Below are positions 1 to 8,949 of a stretch of 64,000 nt of DNA, piece by piece. Within the stretch, counting starts at the first letter, position 1. Each line of letters begins with the position of its first letter. The notes beneath the pieces were generated by a model. The model had not been told where the DNA came from and searched no databases. It was given only the letters and a program-made list of their open reading frames with translations. A program made the position numbers and the translations under genes. Source of the stretch: Brenneria sp. hezel4-2-4 (lineage in GTDB: Bacteria > Pseudomonadota > Gammaproteobacteria > Enterobacterales > Enterobacteriaceae); assembly GCF_013155275.1 (NCBI RefSeq), contig NZ_JABJXS010000001.1, positions 682,001 to 746,000 of the forward strand, given 5' to 3'.

Positions 1-1117
1 TATACGGCAGAACCAGATTTGGCAGCACGGTCATGCCGCCCGACAGCCAGCCCGGATTGGACACTTCCAGATTCTGCGTGCCAAACAATACGCGCACCAG
101 TTGGATCAGCATCAGGCTAATTCCCCAGGTCGCCAGCAGCGTTTCGAGCGGACGCCCATACAGATGGCGAATAACCGCGCGCTCCAGCAACATGCCGATC
201 GCGGCGGTAATAAAGAACGCGACCGGCAGCGCCAATAGCGGATAGTAGGCCAGCCATTCCGGGGCGAACCGTTGCAGCAGCGACTGAACCATCCAGGTTG
301 AATAGGCTCCCAACATCAGCATTTCACCGTGGGCCATATTGATAACGCCCAGCAAACCATAGGTGATCGCCAGCCCGAGCGCCGCCAACAGCAGGATAGA
401 TCCCAGCGACAAGCCGGTGAACGCCTGCCCCAGCCACTCGCCTAAAACCAGACTCTGTTTGATTTGCTTCAGGCTATCGGCGGCGGCGGCCCGCACCTCG
501 GCATCGGGTTCATTTTGTTCCAGGGTCAACGGCTGGAGACGGGCCTGCATTTGCGGATCGCCGGTCTCGCCCAGTCGTTGCACCGCGCTCAAACGGATCG
601 CCGGCCGACTGTCGCCGAGTTGTAAACCGGCCACCGCTATCGTCAGCGCGGCATGAACGTCACCGTCCTGCTCTGCCGCCAGACGCTGCATCAAAAACGG
701 CAATTGTTCGGCGACGCCCACACTTTGCAGCATCCGCGCCGCGTGCAGCCGGATGGCGGGGTCGTCGCCGATCAATTGATGGGACGCCAGCGTCGCGCCG
801 ATCAAGACGCGCAGGCGGTTATTCATAAACAGTTTTTTAGGCGTGCCGACGGGTTGCGCATTGCCCTCCATCGGCGTCAGCTTGCCCTGACGTTCGCTGA
901 ACGGCTGTTTGTTCTGATCGACCATTACCGACTCGCTACGCAGCGCCTGTAGCAACGGCAAACGTTCGATATCCGGCGCGACCGCCCATCGCTGGAGCAT
1001 ATCGGCCTGCTGGGTGCGGCTCGCCGCGACAAAATCGGCCGCGGGCCCGGCCAGCGCCGCCAGCGGAGCCGCCAAGCAGAGCGACAGAAACAGCTTAACG
1101 AATTGACCCATTATCAT
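1..1117 (-). CDS. urtB: Urea ABC transporter permease UrtB (C-terminus beyond window)
   Basis: Inner-membrane permease of the high-affinity urea ABC transporter. The reading frame is open to the left window edge, so the C-terminal membrane part is missing. A signal-like N-terminus (about residues 5-22, rich in Leu/Ala) is followed by about 250 residues of periplasmic helical, HEAT-like sequence. The LivH-type membrane domain then begins, with an INMAHGE motif; this two-part layout is typical of UrtB. Three in-frame ATGs exist at 1132, 1117 and 1111. I chose 1117 because ACAGG lies 7 bases upstream, but the ribosome site is weak. It follows urtA with an intergenic hairpin between them and would be co-transcribed. 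Confidence 0.9.
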   Translation of the reverse strand, partial: MIMGQFVKLFLSLCLAAPLAALAGPAADFVAASRTQQADMLQRWAVAPDIERLPLLQALRSESVMVDQNKQPFSERQGKLTPMEGNAQPVGTPKKLFMNNRLRVLIGATLASHQLIGDDPAIRLHAARMLQSVGVAEQLPFLMQRLAAEQDGDVHAALTIAVAGLQLGDSRPAIRLSAVQRLGETGDPQMQARLQPLTLEQNEPDAEVRAAAADSLKQIKQSLVLGEWLGQAFTGLSLGSILLLAALGLAITYGLLGVINMAHGEMLMLGAYSTWMVQSLLQRFAPEWLAYYPLLALPVAFFITAAIGMLLERAVIRHLYGRPLETLLATWGISLMLIQLVRVLFGTQNLEVSNPGWLSGGMTVLPNLVLPY

Positions 1118-1190
1118 CGCAATGCCTGTCATGTAAGAAAGAAGGTTTCCCCCTTTTCCCGATAGGGAAGAAAGGGGAACTGGAACCGCG

Positions 1191-1217
1191 GGCGCTCTCT
1201 CCTGGCAAGAGAGCGCC
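1191..1217 (-). other. Intergenic hairpin between urtA and urtB
   Basis: Perfect 10-bp inverted repeat GGCGCTCTCT / AGAGAGCGCC with a 7-base loop, just after the urtA stop. A second, imperfect G/C-rich dyad lies at about 1150-1175. There is no T-run, so it is more likely an mRNA-stabilising or partial termination element. Such elements commonly let a binding-protein gene be expressed above the permease genes downstream. Confidence 0.55.
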
Positions 1218-1228
1218 AAACGAACTCA

Positions 1229-2497
1229 TCACTGGGATGCTTTCACCGGGCTATCCGATTTCTTATCATTACCCGGGATGTACGGACTCCACGGCTGGGC
1301 GCGTACCGGTTGATCGGTCTGCCATACCACATTGAACTGACCGTTATCTTCAATTTCGCCGATCATCACCGGTTTATGCAGATGGTGATTGGTCGCATCC
1401 ATGGTCAGCGTGAAGCCGTCCGGGGCCGCGAAGGTTTGCCCGGCCATCGCCGCACGGACTTTATCCACATCGGTAGTGCCGGCTTTTTCAACCGCCTGCG
1501 CCCACATATGAATGCCGACATAGGTGGCTTCCATCGGATCGTTGGTGACTACCGTGTCCGCATTCGGCAAATTGCGCGCTTTGGCATAGGCCTTGTAAGC
1601 CGCGACGAACGTTTGGTTAGTCGGATTATCCACCGACTGGAAGTAGTTCCACGCCGCCAGATGCCCGACCAGCGGTTTGGTGTCAATCCCCCGCAGTTCC
1701 TCTTCCCCTACCGAGAAAGCGATCACCGGAACGTCGGTGGCTTTGATCCCCTGATTCGCCAGCTCTTTGTAGAACGGTACATTGGAGTCGCCGTTGATGG
1801 TGGACACCACCGCCGTTTTCCCGCCGGTGGAGAATTTCTTAATGTCGGAGACGATGGTCTGGTAGTCGCTGTGGCCGAACGGCGTATACACTTCCTCGAT
1901 ATCCTTGTCCTGAACCCCTTTGGCGTGCAGGAAGGCCCGCAGGATCTTATTGGTGGTGCGCGGGTACACATAGTCGGTGCCCAACAGGAAGTAGCGTTTC
2001 GCCGCGCCGCCGTCTTCGCTCATCAGATATTCCACCGCGGGGATCGCCTGCTGATTTGGCGCCGCGCCGGTGTAGAACACGTTCGGCGACATCTCTTCAC
2101 CTTCATATTGCACCGGATAAAACAGCAGGCCATTCAGCTCTTCAAACACCGGCAAAACGGATTTACGCGATACCGACGTCCAGCAGCCGAATACCACCGC
2201 GGCTTTATCCTGCGTCAGCAACTGGCGCGATTTTTCGGCAAACAGCGGCCAGTTGGAGGCGGGATCGACCACCACCGGCTCCAGTTTTTTACCCAACACG
2301 CCGCCTTTGGCGTTGATCTCATCAATGGTCATCAACGCCACATCCTTCAGCGGCGTTTCAGAAATCGCCATCGTGCCGGACAGCGAATGCATAATGCCAA
2401 CTTTAATGGTATCCGCCGCCTGTACTCCCCATGCCATCCCCATGCCGACAACCGTCGCGGAGAGTGCGAATACCTTTAACAATGAACGTCTTTTCAT
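1229..2497 (-). CDS. urtA: Urea ABC transporter substrate-binding protein UrtA
   Basis: Periplasmic binding protein of the urea transporter, 422 residues, the usual length for UrtA. An N-terminal signal peptide (MKRRSLLKVF then a hydrophobic stretch ending VQA-A) exports it. The mature part is a LivJ/AmiC-type two-lobed binding fold with the family sequences HSLSGTMAISE and FGCWTSVSRKSVLPV. It starts 10 bases after the GntR gene stop, with GGGCTCAGAG as ribosome site, so it belongs to the same operon as urea carboxylase. The order amidolyase, regulator, urtA, urtB links urea capture directly to ATP-dependent urea breakdown. Confidence 0.95.
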   Translation of the reverse strand: MKRRSLLKVFALSATVVGMGMAWGVQAADTIKVGIMHSLSGTMAISETPLKDVALMTIDEINAKGGVLGKKLEPVVVDPASNWPLFAEKSRQLLTQDKAAVVFGCWTSVSRKSVLPVFEELNGLLFYPVQYEGEEMSPNVFYTGAAPNQQAIPAVEYLMSEDGGAAKRYFLLGTDYVYPRTTNKILRAFLHAKGVQDKDIEEVYTPFGHSDYQTIVSDIKKFSTGGKTAVVSTINGDSNVPFYKELANQGIKATDVPVIAFSVGEEELRGIDTKPLVGHLAAWNYFQSVDNPTNQTFVAAYKAYAKARNLPNADTVVTNDPMEATYVGIHMWAQAVEKAGTTDVDKVRAAMAGQTFAAPDGFTLTMDATNHHLHKPVMIGEIEDNGQFNVVWQTDQPVRAQPWSPYIPGNDKKSDSPVKASQ

Positions 2498-2507
2498 CTC
2501 TGAGCCC

Positions 2508-3239
2508 TTATAAAGTATTGAGTGATGATTCAGATGAAACAGGTTGAAGCCTTGCCTGTTGCAACATATGCAAGGTTATTTTTCTGACTTCGGCCTTACT
2601 TACGGAGATATGGTCGGTCAAGATACGCTGCGCCTCCTCGGTTTTTTGTTGTAATACCGCCAGCAAAATACGGGCATGTTCGCTATACGTTGCATCCACG
2701 CGATCCTCTCGGGTGAAATCGAGGCGACGGATAATGCGGATTTTTTCTGTCAATTCGCTATGAACGCGCGCCATTTCACTATTTCCGGCTACCGCCACCA
2801 GGGTGATATGGAATTGCTCGTCATAACGCGACACCGTTTTGCCATCTTCCAGACGCGGCGCATCGACCCAGAATGTCTTCAAGTCAGCCAACAGCTCGGC
2901 GCAGCGCCCCGGAGGCAGGCCGCACAAACGCTGCACCGCTTCACGTTCCAGCACGATGCGGAAATCGTACAGCGCCTCGAAATATTCAAAATCGAACGCC
3001 TTCACCTGCCAGCCGCTGCGAAAATAGACCTCCACGTAACCTTCCCGCTCCAGCCAGAACAACGCCTGACGCACCGGTGTACGGCTGACATTCATCCGTT
3101 CAGCGATTTCACTCTCGCTGAAGCGATCGCCCGGCATCAGCCGAAAGTCAAAAATGTCGTTTTTAAGCGTTTGATAGACACGCTCGGCCAGCGCTTCCGG
3201 GCGGGCTTTACCGCGTTTCTTTCGCATATCGATTGGCAT
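2508..3239 (-). CDS. GntR-family regulator, FCD (FadR/VanR) subfamily
   Basis: Transcription factor of 243 residues. An N-terminal winged helix (about residues 15-80, with SRTPVRQALFWLEREG typical of GntR) precedes an all-helical FCD ligand domain (about 90-225). I chose the ATG at 3239 because GGAGGAATAAGT precedes it; an upstream in-frame start would run into the urea carboxylase gene. Only two bases separate it from the urea carboxylase stop, so the two are translationally linked. Its place inside the urea operon suggests it controls the operon. A GTATAC-type dyad expected for FCD regulators lies at the operon promoter near 8680. The ligand is unknown. Confidence 0.9.
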   Translation of the reverse strand: MPIDMRKKRGKARPEALAERVYQTLKNDIFDFRLMPGDRFSESEIAERMNVSRTPVRQALFWLEREGYVEVYFRSGWQVKAFDFEYFEALYDFRIVLEREAVQRLCGLPPGRCAELLADLKTFWVDAPRLEDGKTVSRYDEQFHITLVAVAGNSEMARVHSELTEKIRIIRRLDFTREDRVDATYSEHARILLAVLQQKTEEAQRILTDHISVSKAEVRKITLHMLQQARLQPVSSESSLNTL

Positions 3240-3241
3240 AC

Positions 3242-6200
3242 TTATTCCTCCAGCCACAGCAGCGCATCGCCGGGGCTTACCGGCCGGCCGGGCTGACACC
3301 CTATCCGCTTCACACGGCCCGCTCGCGGCGCAGGGATCGTCAGTTCCATTTTCATCGCCTCGACGATGATCAGCGGCTGGCCCTGCTCTACTTCATCGCC
3401 GGGCTTCACCAGTACTTTCCAGATGTTGCCGTTCATATCCGCGCTTACCTGAAACGCGTTATCATCCTCCTCCGCCTCCTCGGGCGGATAGACCGTCTCG
3501 TCGGCCGGCGCTAGCGCGTCTTCCTGCTGCTGCCACCGCGCCACTTCGGCATCGAACGCCGTGGTCTGACGCTGGCGGAATTCAGCAATAGACCGCGCGT
3601 GCTCATTCAAGAAATCGGTATAGGCGGCGAAATCGAACTCGGTCTCTTCAATGGCGATGGCGACGCGCCCCTCGCGGAAATCTTCACGCAGCACATCCAG
3701 TTCGGCTTCGCTAACCGGATAAAAACGCACCTGATCGAAGAAGCGCAGCAGCCAGGGCTCATCCGCGGCAAACTGCGCGTTCTTGAGGTATTTGTTCCAG
3801 ATAGGCAGGGTACGGCCCACCAGCTGATAGCCCCCCGGCGAATCCATGCCATAGATGCACATATACATGCCGCCGATACCCACCGTTCCCTCGGCGGTGA
3901 AAGTGCGGGCCGGGTTATATTTGGAACTCAGCAGACGATGACGCGGATCGATCGGCACCGCGCAGGGCGCCCCGAGATAGACGTCGCCAAGACCGAGGAT
4001 CAGATAGCTGGCGTCAAAAATAATATCCCGCACCGCTGTGCGCGTCGGCAGGCCATTAATGCGCTGAATAAAATCAACGTTGTTGGGCAACCAGGGGGCG
4101 CTGGCGCGAACCGTTTCCTGATAACGCGCCACCGCCCCCAGGGTCGCACTGTCTTCAAAAGCCATCGGCATATGCACGATGCGCGACGCCACTTTCATCC
4201 GACTGACATCACCGAGTTTTTTCTCCAGATCCAGCAACAGCGACATCAGCCGTTGCTGGCTGAGGATCCGGCTGTCATAACGGATCTGCAACGAACGCAC
4301 GCCGGGCGACAGCTCCGCAATGCCGGGCTGCTCGGCGTTGCGGATGGCCTCCATCAACAGATGCACCCGCAGGCGCAGCGCCAAATCCAGCACATTATCG
4401 CCGTACTCAATAAGGATATAGTTATCGCCTGCCTGACGATAAATCGCGGTCGGCGTACCGGCGGTGGCCTTAATGGCGGCCAATACGGTCGCGGACCCCT
4501 GCCCGGTATCTGCCAGCGACGGCACGTCAAAGGTCGGCGCAGGCGCCGTGGTTAAGCTGTTTATCTGCTCAGCCTGCGTTTTCTCCAGCGCCAGCGCTTC
4601 ATCAAAGCTGATAGGATGAAAACGAATACGATCGCCCGGTTTCACCTGACCGACTTTCCACAGCTCGGCTTTGGCGATAGTGACCGGACAGACGAATCCC
4701 CCCAGACTCGGCCCATCGCGGGTGAGGATCACCGGGGAATCGCCGGTAAAGTTCACCGCGCCAATTGCATATTCACAATCATGCACGTTGGAGGGATGCA
4801 GCCCCGCCTCCCCCCCGTCGGCGCGGGTCCAGGCGGGTTTAGGCCCGACAAGACGGACGCCCAACCGGTTGGAGTTGTAATGAACCTGCCACTCGCTGGC
4901 AAAAAATTCGTCGATGGACGCATGGGTGAAAAAGTCCGGCGCGCCGTGCGGCCCGTAAAGAACGCCAATATGCCATTCGTCGGCGTAGGTCGGCACCAGC
5001 GCCGGCGCGATCGCCTGCGGCTGGCTGACCGGCGCTGCGGTGGTGCAAGCCGCCAGATCCGGCTGGGATATCGCCAGCATATCCGCCACGCGCAGCGTTC
5101 GTCCGGCGTGACCGCCGAACTGCCCGAGGGCGAACGTCGAGCGGCTGCCGAGGTATTGCGGAACATCGATGCCGTTGCGTACCGCCAGATAGGTGCGGCA
5201 ACCCGATATTGCCCGCCCCAGCGTCAGCGTCTGCCCCGCTTTCACCGCCACCGGCCGCCAATAGGCGATCGGCTCGCCATCGAGATCGGCCGGGCAGTCC
5301 GCCCCGGTCAACGCAATCAGCGCCTCGCAGTGAAAACGCAGCGTCGGGCCTTGCAGCGTAAACTCCAGCCCGGCGGCCTCTTCGGCGTTGCCGACGATGC
5401 GGTTCGCCAGACGAAAAGCGAAATCATCCATCGGGCCGGACGGCGGCACGCCGATATCCCAATACCCCAGCCGACCGGGGTAATCCTGTACGCTGCTCCA
5501 GGTGCCAGGCTGAACAACCTCGATAACCGGCGCCGCGGGCGTAAAGCCGTCGAGCATCCGCGTCCAGACATGCCCCTGACGGAAAGCATCGGTGGCGACA
5601 ATCTGCCGCAGGTAGTCAAGATTGGTGGCAATGCCGTGCAGGCGCGTTTCATTCAGCGCCCGCCGCATTTTCGCCAGCGCCTGATCGCGGGTGGGCGCAT
5701 GAACGATCAGCTTGGCAACCATCGGATCGTAATACGCCGACACCTCGCTGCCGGTGCTGATCCAGCTATCAACCCGCACGTTGGCCGGAAAACAGACTTC
5801 AGTCAGCACGCCCGGACTTGGCTGAAAGTTTTTCAAGGGATCTTCGGCGTAAATACGCACTTCGATGGCCGCGCCCTGCGGCGCCTGCGCCAGCCGCGCC
5901 CAGTCGAGCGGTTCGTCAGCGGCAACCCGCAGCATGCACTCCACCAAATCCAGCCCGGTCACGCATTCGGTGACCGGATGCTCCACCTGCAACCGGGTAT
6001 TCACTTCCAGAAAGAAGAACTCGTCCCGTTCGGCATCATAGATATATTCCACCGTACCGGCGCTGCGATAGCTGACCTGTTCGCCCAGTTTTACCGCCGA
6101 CGCCAGCAGGGCGGCGCGGGTGCTTTCCGGCAGATTGGGTGCCGGCGTCTCCTCCACCACTTTTTGGTTGCGGCGTTGCAGCGAGCAGTCACGCTCGCCC

Positions 6201-6868
6201 AGCGCGATGACATTGCCTTTGCCGTCGCCAAAGATTTGCACTTCGACGTGACGCGCCCGATCGATGCAACGTTCGAGGAATACGCCGGCATCGCTGAAAA
6301 ACTGCTCGCCCAGCCGCCGCACGCTTTCCCAGGCTTGACGCAGCGCCGCCGCGTCGGCACAGCGCGTCAGGCCGATGCCCCCGCCCCCGGCGGTGCTTTT
6401 CAGCATTACCGGGTAACCGATTTCTTCCGCCGACGCCAGCGCCTCTTCCAGCGAAGCAAGCAGCGCGGTGCCCGGCGTCATCGGCACCCCCGCGCTGGCG
6501 GCCAGTTCACGCGCCCGATGTTTAAGGCCGAACTCGCCAAGCTGTTGCGCGGTGGGGCCGACGAATACAATACCGGCTTCTTCACAGGCCGCGGCAAAAG
6601 GTAAGCTTTCCGACAAAAAACCGTACCCCGGCCAAACCGCTTGCGCCCCGGACTGTCTGGCGGCATTCAGGATCTTGTCGATACACAGATAGCTGTCGCC
6701 GGCCTTATCGCCGCCGATCGCGATGGCGATATCGGCGTCTTTGACATGTTGCGCGTTTTTATCGGCGTCGGAGTAAACCGCCACGCTGGTAATTCCCAAA
6801 CGTTTCAACGTGCGCATTGCGCGGCAGGCGATCTCGCCGCGGTTAGCGATGAGTACGGTGTTAAACAT
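3242..6868 (-). CDS. uca: Urea carboxylase (biotin-dependent)
   Basis: ATP- and biotin-dependent enzyme that carboxylates urea to allophanate, the first step of the urea amidolyase route. It has 1208 residues. Biotin carboxylase comes first (about 1-450, starting MFNTVLIANRGEIACR, with a glycine-rich ATP-grasp loop). Next come KipA-like and KipI-like carboxyltransferase domains (about 460-1050), and last a biotin carrier domain with EAMKM, biotinyl Lys about 1173. The start at 6868 has AGGAG seven bases upstream and gives the canonical N-terminus. It overlaps the allophanate hydrolase gene by 8 bases, so the two are coupled. In yeast both activities are on one chain; here they are separate. 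Confidence 0.96.
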   Translation of the reverse strand: MFNTVLIANRGEIACRAMRTLKRLGITSVAVYSDADKNAQHVKDADIAIAIGGDKAGDSYLCIDKILNAARQSGAQAVWPGYGFLSESLPFAAACEEAGIVFVGPTAQQLGEFGLKHRARELAASAGVPMTPGTALLASLEEALASAEEIGYPVMLKSTAGGGGIGLTRCADAAALRQAWESVRRLGEQFFSDAGVFLERCIDRARHVEVQIFGDGKGNVIALGERDCSLQRRNQKVVEETPAPNLPESTRAALLASAVKLGEQVSYRSAGTVEYIYDAERDEFFFLEVNTRLQVEHPVTECVTGLDLVECMLRVAADEPLDWARLAQAPQGAAIEVRIYAEDPLKNFQPSPGVLTEVCFPANVRVDSWISTGSEVSAYYDPMVAKLIVHAPTRDQALAKMRRALNETRLHGIATNLDYLRQIVATDAFRQGHVWTRMLDGFTPAAPVIEVVQPGTWSSVQDYPGRLGYWDIGVPPSGPMDDFAFRLANRIVGNAEEAAGLEFTLQGPTLRFHCEALIALTGADCPADLDGEPIAYWRPVAVKAGQTLTLGRAISGCRTYLAVRNGIDVPQYLGSRSTFALGQFGGHAGRTLRVADMLAISQPDLAACTTAAPVSQPQAIAPALVPTYADEWHIGVLYGPHGAPDFFTHASIDEFFASEWQVHYNSNRLGVRLVGPKPAWTRADGGEAGLHPSNVHDCEYAIGAVNFTGDSPVILTRDGPSLGGFVCPVTIAKAELWKVGQVKPGDRIRFHPISFDEALALEKTQAEQINSLTTAPAPTFDVPSLADTGQGSATVLAAIKATAGTPTAIYRQAGDNYILIEYGDNVLDLALRLRVHLLMEAIRNAEQPGIAELSPGVRSLQIRYDSRILSQQRLMSLLLDLEKKLGDVSRMKVASRIVHMPMAFEDSATLGAVARYQETVRASAPWLPNNVDFIQRINGLPTRTAVRDIIFDASYLILGLGDVYLGAPCAVPIDPRHRLLSSKYNPARTFTAEGTVGIGGMYMCIYGMDSPGGYQLVGRTLPIWNKYLKNAQFAADEPWLLRFFDQVRFYPVSEAELDVLREDFREGRVAIAIEETEFDFAAYTDFLNEHARSIAEFRQRQTTAFDAEVARWQQQEDALAPADETVYPPEEAEEDDNAFQVSADMNGNIWKVLVKPGDEVEQGQPLIIVEAMKMELTIPAPRAGRVKRIGCQPGRPVSPGDALLWLEE

Positions 6869-8663
6869 GATCATTCTCCTGACGGGCAAGCCAGTTGCGC
6901 CAGCCGCCAAACCCGGTAATATCCAGCGCATCGCTCAACGCGGCCGGTTCGCAAATAAAGCCTTTCACCAGCCGGCCATCGGCCAGCTCCAGCGTCCCTA
7001 TCCCCAGCGGAGCCGGAATTTCCGCGACAAACTCGCCAAAACGCGCCAGCGGGATATCCCACAGCTCAACGGTAATCGCCGCCCCGCCATCCTTTCTGAC
7101 CAACCCGGGTTTGGCAGGCTGGGTGTTAGCCAGGGCATAGAGGCGATAGCAGGCCGCCGTGGTGGTTTCCTCCACCCACACCGCGTCGCGGCGGGTAAGC
7201 TGATGGTTGAGCGGCATCCCCGTCAGGTGTGCGCCGACCACCGCCACCTGCACATGCAGAGGTGAAACAGGAAGCGACAGGCGGCGCGCCGGCTGAGGCT
7301 TCCCGGTCGCCCCCAAAGTTAATGCCGACTGAGCTTGCCAGCGCGCGCCAAAAGCGGCCAGCGCGCGGTCGTGCCAGGCCGGTGCAATCAGCGTAATTCC
7401 GGCGGGCAAACCGTCTTCGCGCAGCGGCCCGGGCAGCGCCAGCGCCGCCAGATCCGCCAAATTGGTGAAGTTGGTGTAAGTACCAAACTGCGAGTTGTAG
7501 CGCACCGGTTCCTGCTTTATCTCTTCGAGGGTGCGAATGGTCGGCGAGGTCGGCACCACCAGCGCATCAAACTGGCTGAGCGTCTGCTGGATCTGACGCG
7601 TCAACCCGGCACGCCGATATTCGGCCTTGAAGGCATCAACCGCGCTATAGCGCTCGCCGTTGGCGACGATGCCGTACACCACCGGATCCATGTTCTCCGG
7701 ATGTTGCAGCATTTCGCCGATGGACGCGGTGCGTTCAGCCACCCACGGGCCATGATAAAGCTGCTCCGCAAGCTGCTGAAACGCGCTGAAATCAATCGGT
7801 TCTAGCGTCGCGCCGCCGTCTTCCAGCGCGGCCAACGCTTTTTCCCATGCCTGCTGCGCCAGCGTGTCGCCAAAAAAAGTCGGATTGGCGGGTACGGCGA
7901 AATGGGGAGATGCAGGCAGCGCGGCCGGCGCCAGACCGGGATTACTGCGTGAATACGCGTCGGCGGCATCGTAGCCGCCGGCAAGCTCGGCGAGGGTAAA
8001 AGCATCCTCGACCGTTAAGGCAAAGATTGAAATGGTATCGTTCAACCGACAGGCGGGCACCACGCCGCTGGCGGATAGCCAGCCTTTAGTGGGTTTCAGG
8101 CCAACGATGTTGTTAAAACCGGCCGGTACGCGCCCGGAACCCGCCGTATCCGTACCCAGCGAAAATCCCACCAAACCGCGCGCCAGCACCGACGCAGAGC
8201 CGGAACTCGATCCTCCGCTGACGTATTCGGGATTAAAGGTGTTGCCGACCGCGCCAAACGGCGAGCGCGTCCCCACCAGACCGGTCGCATACTGGTCAAG
8301 ATTGGTTTTACCGATGAGCACCGCGCCGGCCGCTTTCAGCTTCGCCACCGCCGTGGCGTCTTTCTCCGCCAGATAGGTGAATGCCGGACAGGCGGCGCTG
8401 GTCGGCCACCCCGCCACATCTATGTTGTCTTTGACCGCGAAAGGCACGCCAAAAAGGGGAAGCGCGGCGGGATTTTGTTGATAAAGCGCCAACAGCGGAG
8501 CGATCTGCGCGCGCAACTGCGCCGGAGTCGCCAGATAAATCCAGGCATTATCATCAGTTGACAACGTTGCCAGATGCGTTTCCAGCGTAGGGTAAATGGC
8601 CTGCGCATCCTGCTGGTAATATTGTTGCCACTGGTAAAGCGTGAGTCCAATCGCTGATGTCAT
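6861..8663 (-). CDS. atzF: Allophanate hydrolase
   Basis: Amidase-signature enzyme that hydrolyses allophanate to ammonia and carbon dioxide, completing urea breakdown. It has 600 residues, the usual length for the full form. The amidase core (about 1-440) carries Lys78 (AVKDN), Ser152 in GGSSSGSAS and Ser176 in DTAGSG, spaced as in the AtzF catalytic triad. A C-terminal domain (about 460-600) is typical of bacterial allophanate hydrolases. It is the first gene of the urea operon, about 30 bases downstream of the expected start site of a sigma-54 promoter. The ribosome site is weak (TTGGAAT). Confidence 0.95.
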   Translation of the reverse strand: MTSAIGLTLYQWQQYYQQDAQAIYPTLETHLATLSTDDNAWIYLATPAQLRAQIAPLLALYQQNPAALPLFGVPFAVKDNIDVAGWPTSAACPAFTYLAEKDATAVAKLKAAGAVLIGKTNLDQYATGLVGTRSPFGAVGNTFNPEYVSGGSSSGSASVLARGLVGFSLGTDTAGSGRVPAGFNNIVGLKPTKGWLSASGVVPACRLNDTISIFALTVEDAFTLAELAGGYDAADAYSRSNPGLAPAALPASPHFAVPANPTFFGDTLAQQAWEKALAALEDGGATLEPIDFSAFQQLAEQLYHGPWVAERTASIGEMLQHPENMDPVVYGIVANGERYSAVDAFKAEYRRAGLTRQIQQTLSQFDALVVPTSPTIRTLEEIKQEPVRYNSQFGTYTNFTNLADLAALALPGPLREDGLPAGITLIAPAWHDRALAAFGARWQAQSALTLGATGKPQPARRLSLPVSPLHVQVAVVGAHLTGMPLNHQLTRRDAVWVEETTTAACYRLYALANTQPAKPGLVRKDGGAAITVELWDIPLARFGEFVAEIPAPLGIGTLELADGRLVKGFICEPAALSDALDITGFGGWRNWLARQENDHV

Positions 8664-8664
8664 G

Positions 8665-8702
8665 ATTTGAATTCCAACTGGTATACAAGATTGAATTCAA
8701 AT
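8665..8702 (-). promoter_or_regulatory. Inverted repeat with GTATAC core, probable GntR operator
   Basis: ATTTGAATTC at 8665-8674 and GAATTCAAAT at 8693-8702 form a perfect 10-bp inverted repeat. A TGGTATACAAG sequence lies between them. FCD-type GntR regulators commonly bind GTATAC-centred dyads. The element sits between the sigma-54 promoter and the first start codon, where bound repressor would block transcription. The gntR gene of this operon is the natural candidate; that link is inference. Confidence 0.5.
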
Positions 8703-8720
8703 TAGCAAAGCGCATACCAA
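8703..8720 (-). promoter_or_regulatory. Sigma-54 (RpoN) promoter of the urea amidolyase operon
   Basis: On the minus strand the sequence TTGGTATGCGCTTTGCTA matches the -24/-12 consensus TGGYAYG-N4-TTGCW. The GG and GC dinucleotides have exact ten-base spacing. It lies about 40 bases upstream of the allophanate hydrolase ATG. Nitrogen control through NtrC would be expected for urea use; I did not identify NtrC sites. Confidence 0.7.
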
Positions 8721-8949
8721 CTTTTAATTTATTGATTTTTATTACTTTATTTATTTCGCACGATCATGCGCACGCACAACCAGCGGGCAGCCGTGCGCTA
8801 TAAAAGGGCAAGGAGATAACGAAAACTGATGAATATGCGGATCAGAGGGCAATGCCATAGCGCGACCGCTATATGTTATATTTTTTTGTTCATTGCACCA
8901 GAGCGGCATTGCGTTTATATCGAAGGAAAACATTCGGTCAGGTAAAGGT

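Noticed and set aside
1310-2479. Plus-strand frame of 389 codons opposite urtA
   Set aside because: Antisense shadow of a clear binding-protein gene, with the same Arg/His-rich composition.
4616-6604. Plus-strand frame of 662 codons opposite urea carboxylase
   Set aside because: It is antisense to a gene with clear domains and biotin motif. Its residues are rich in Arg/His/Gly as expected from reading GC-rich codons backwards, and it has no ribosome site or domain.
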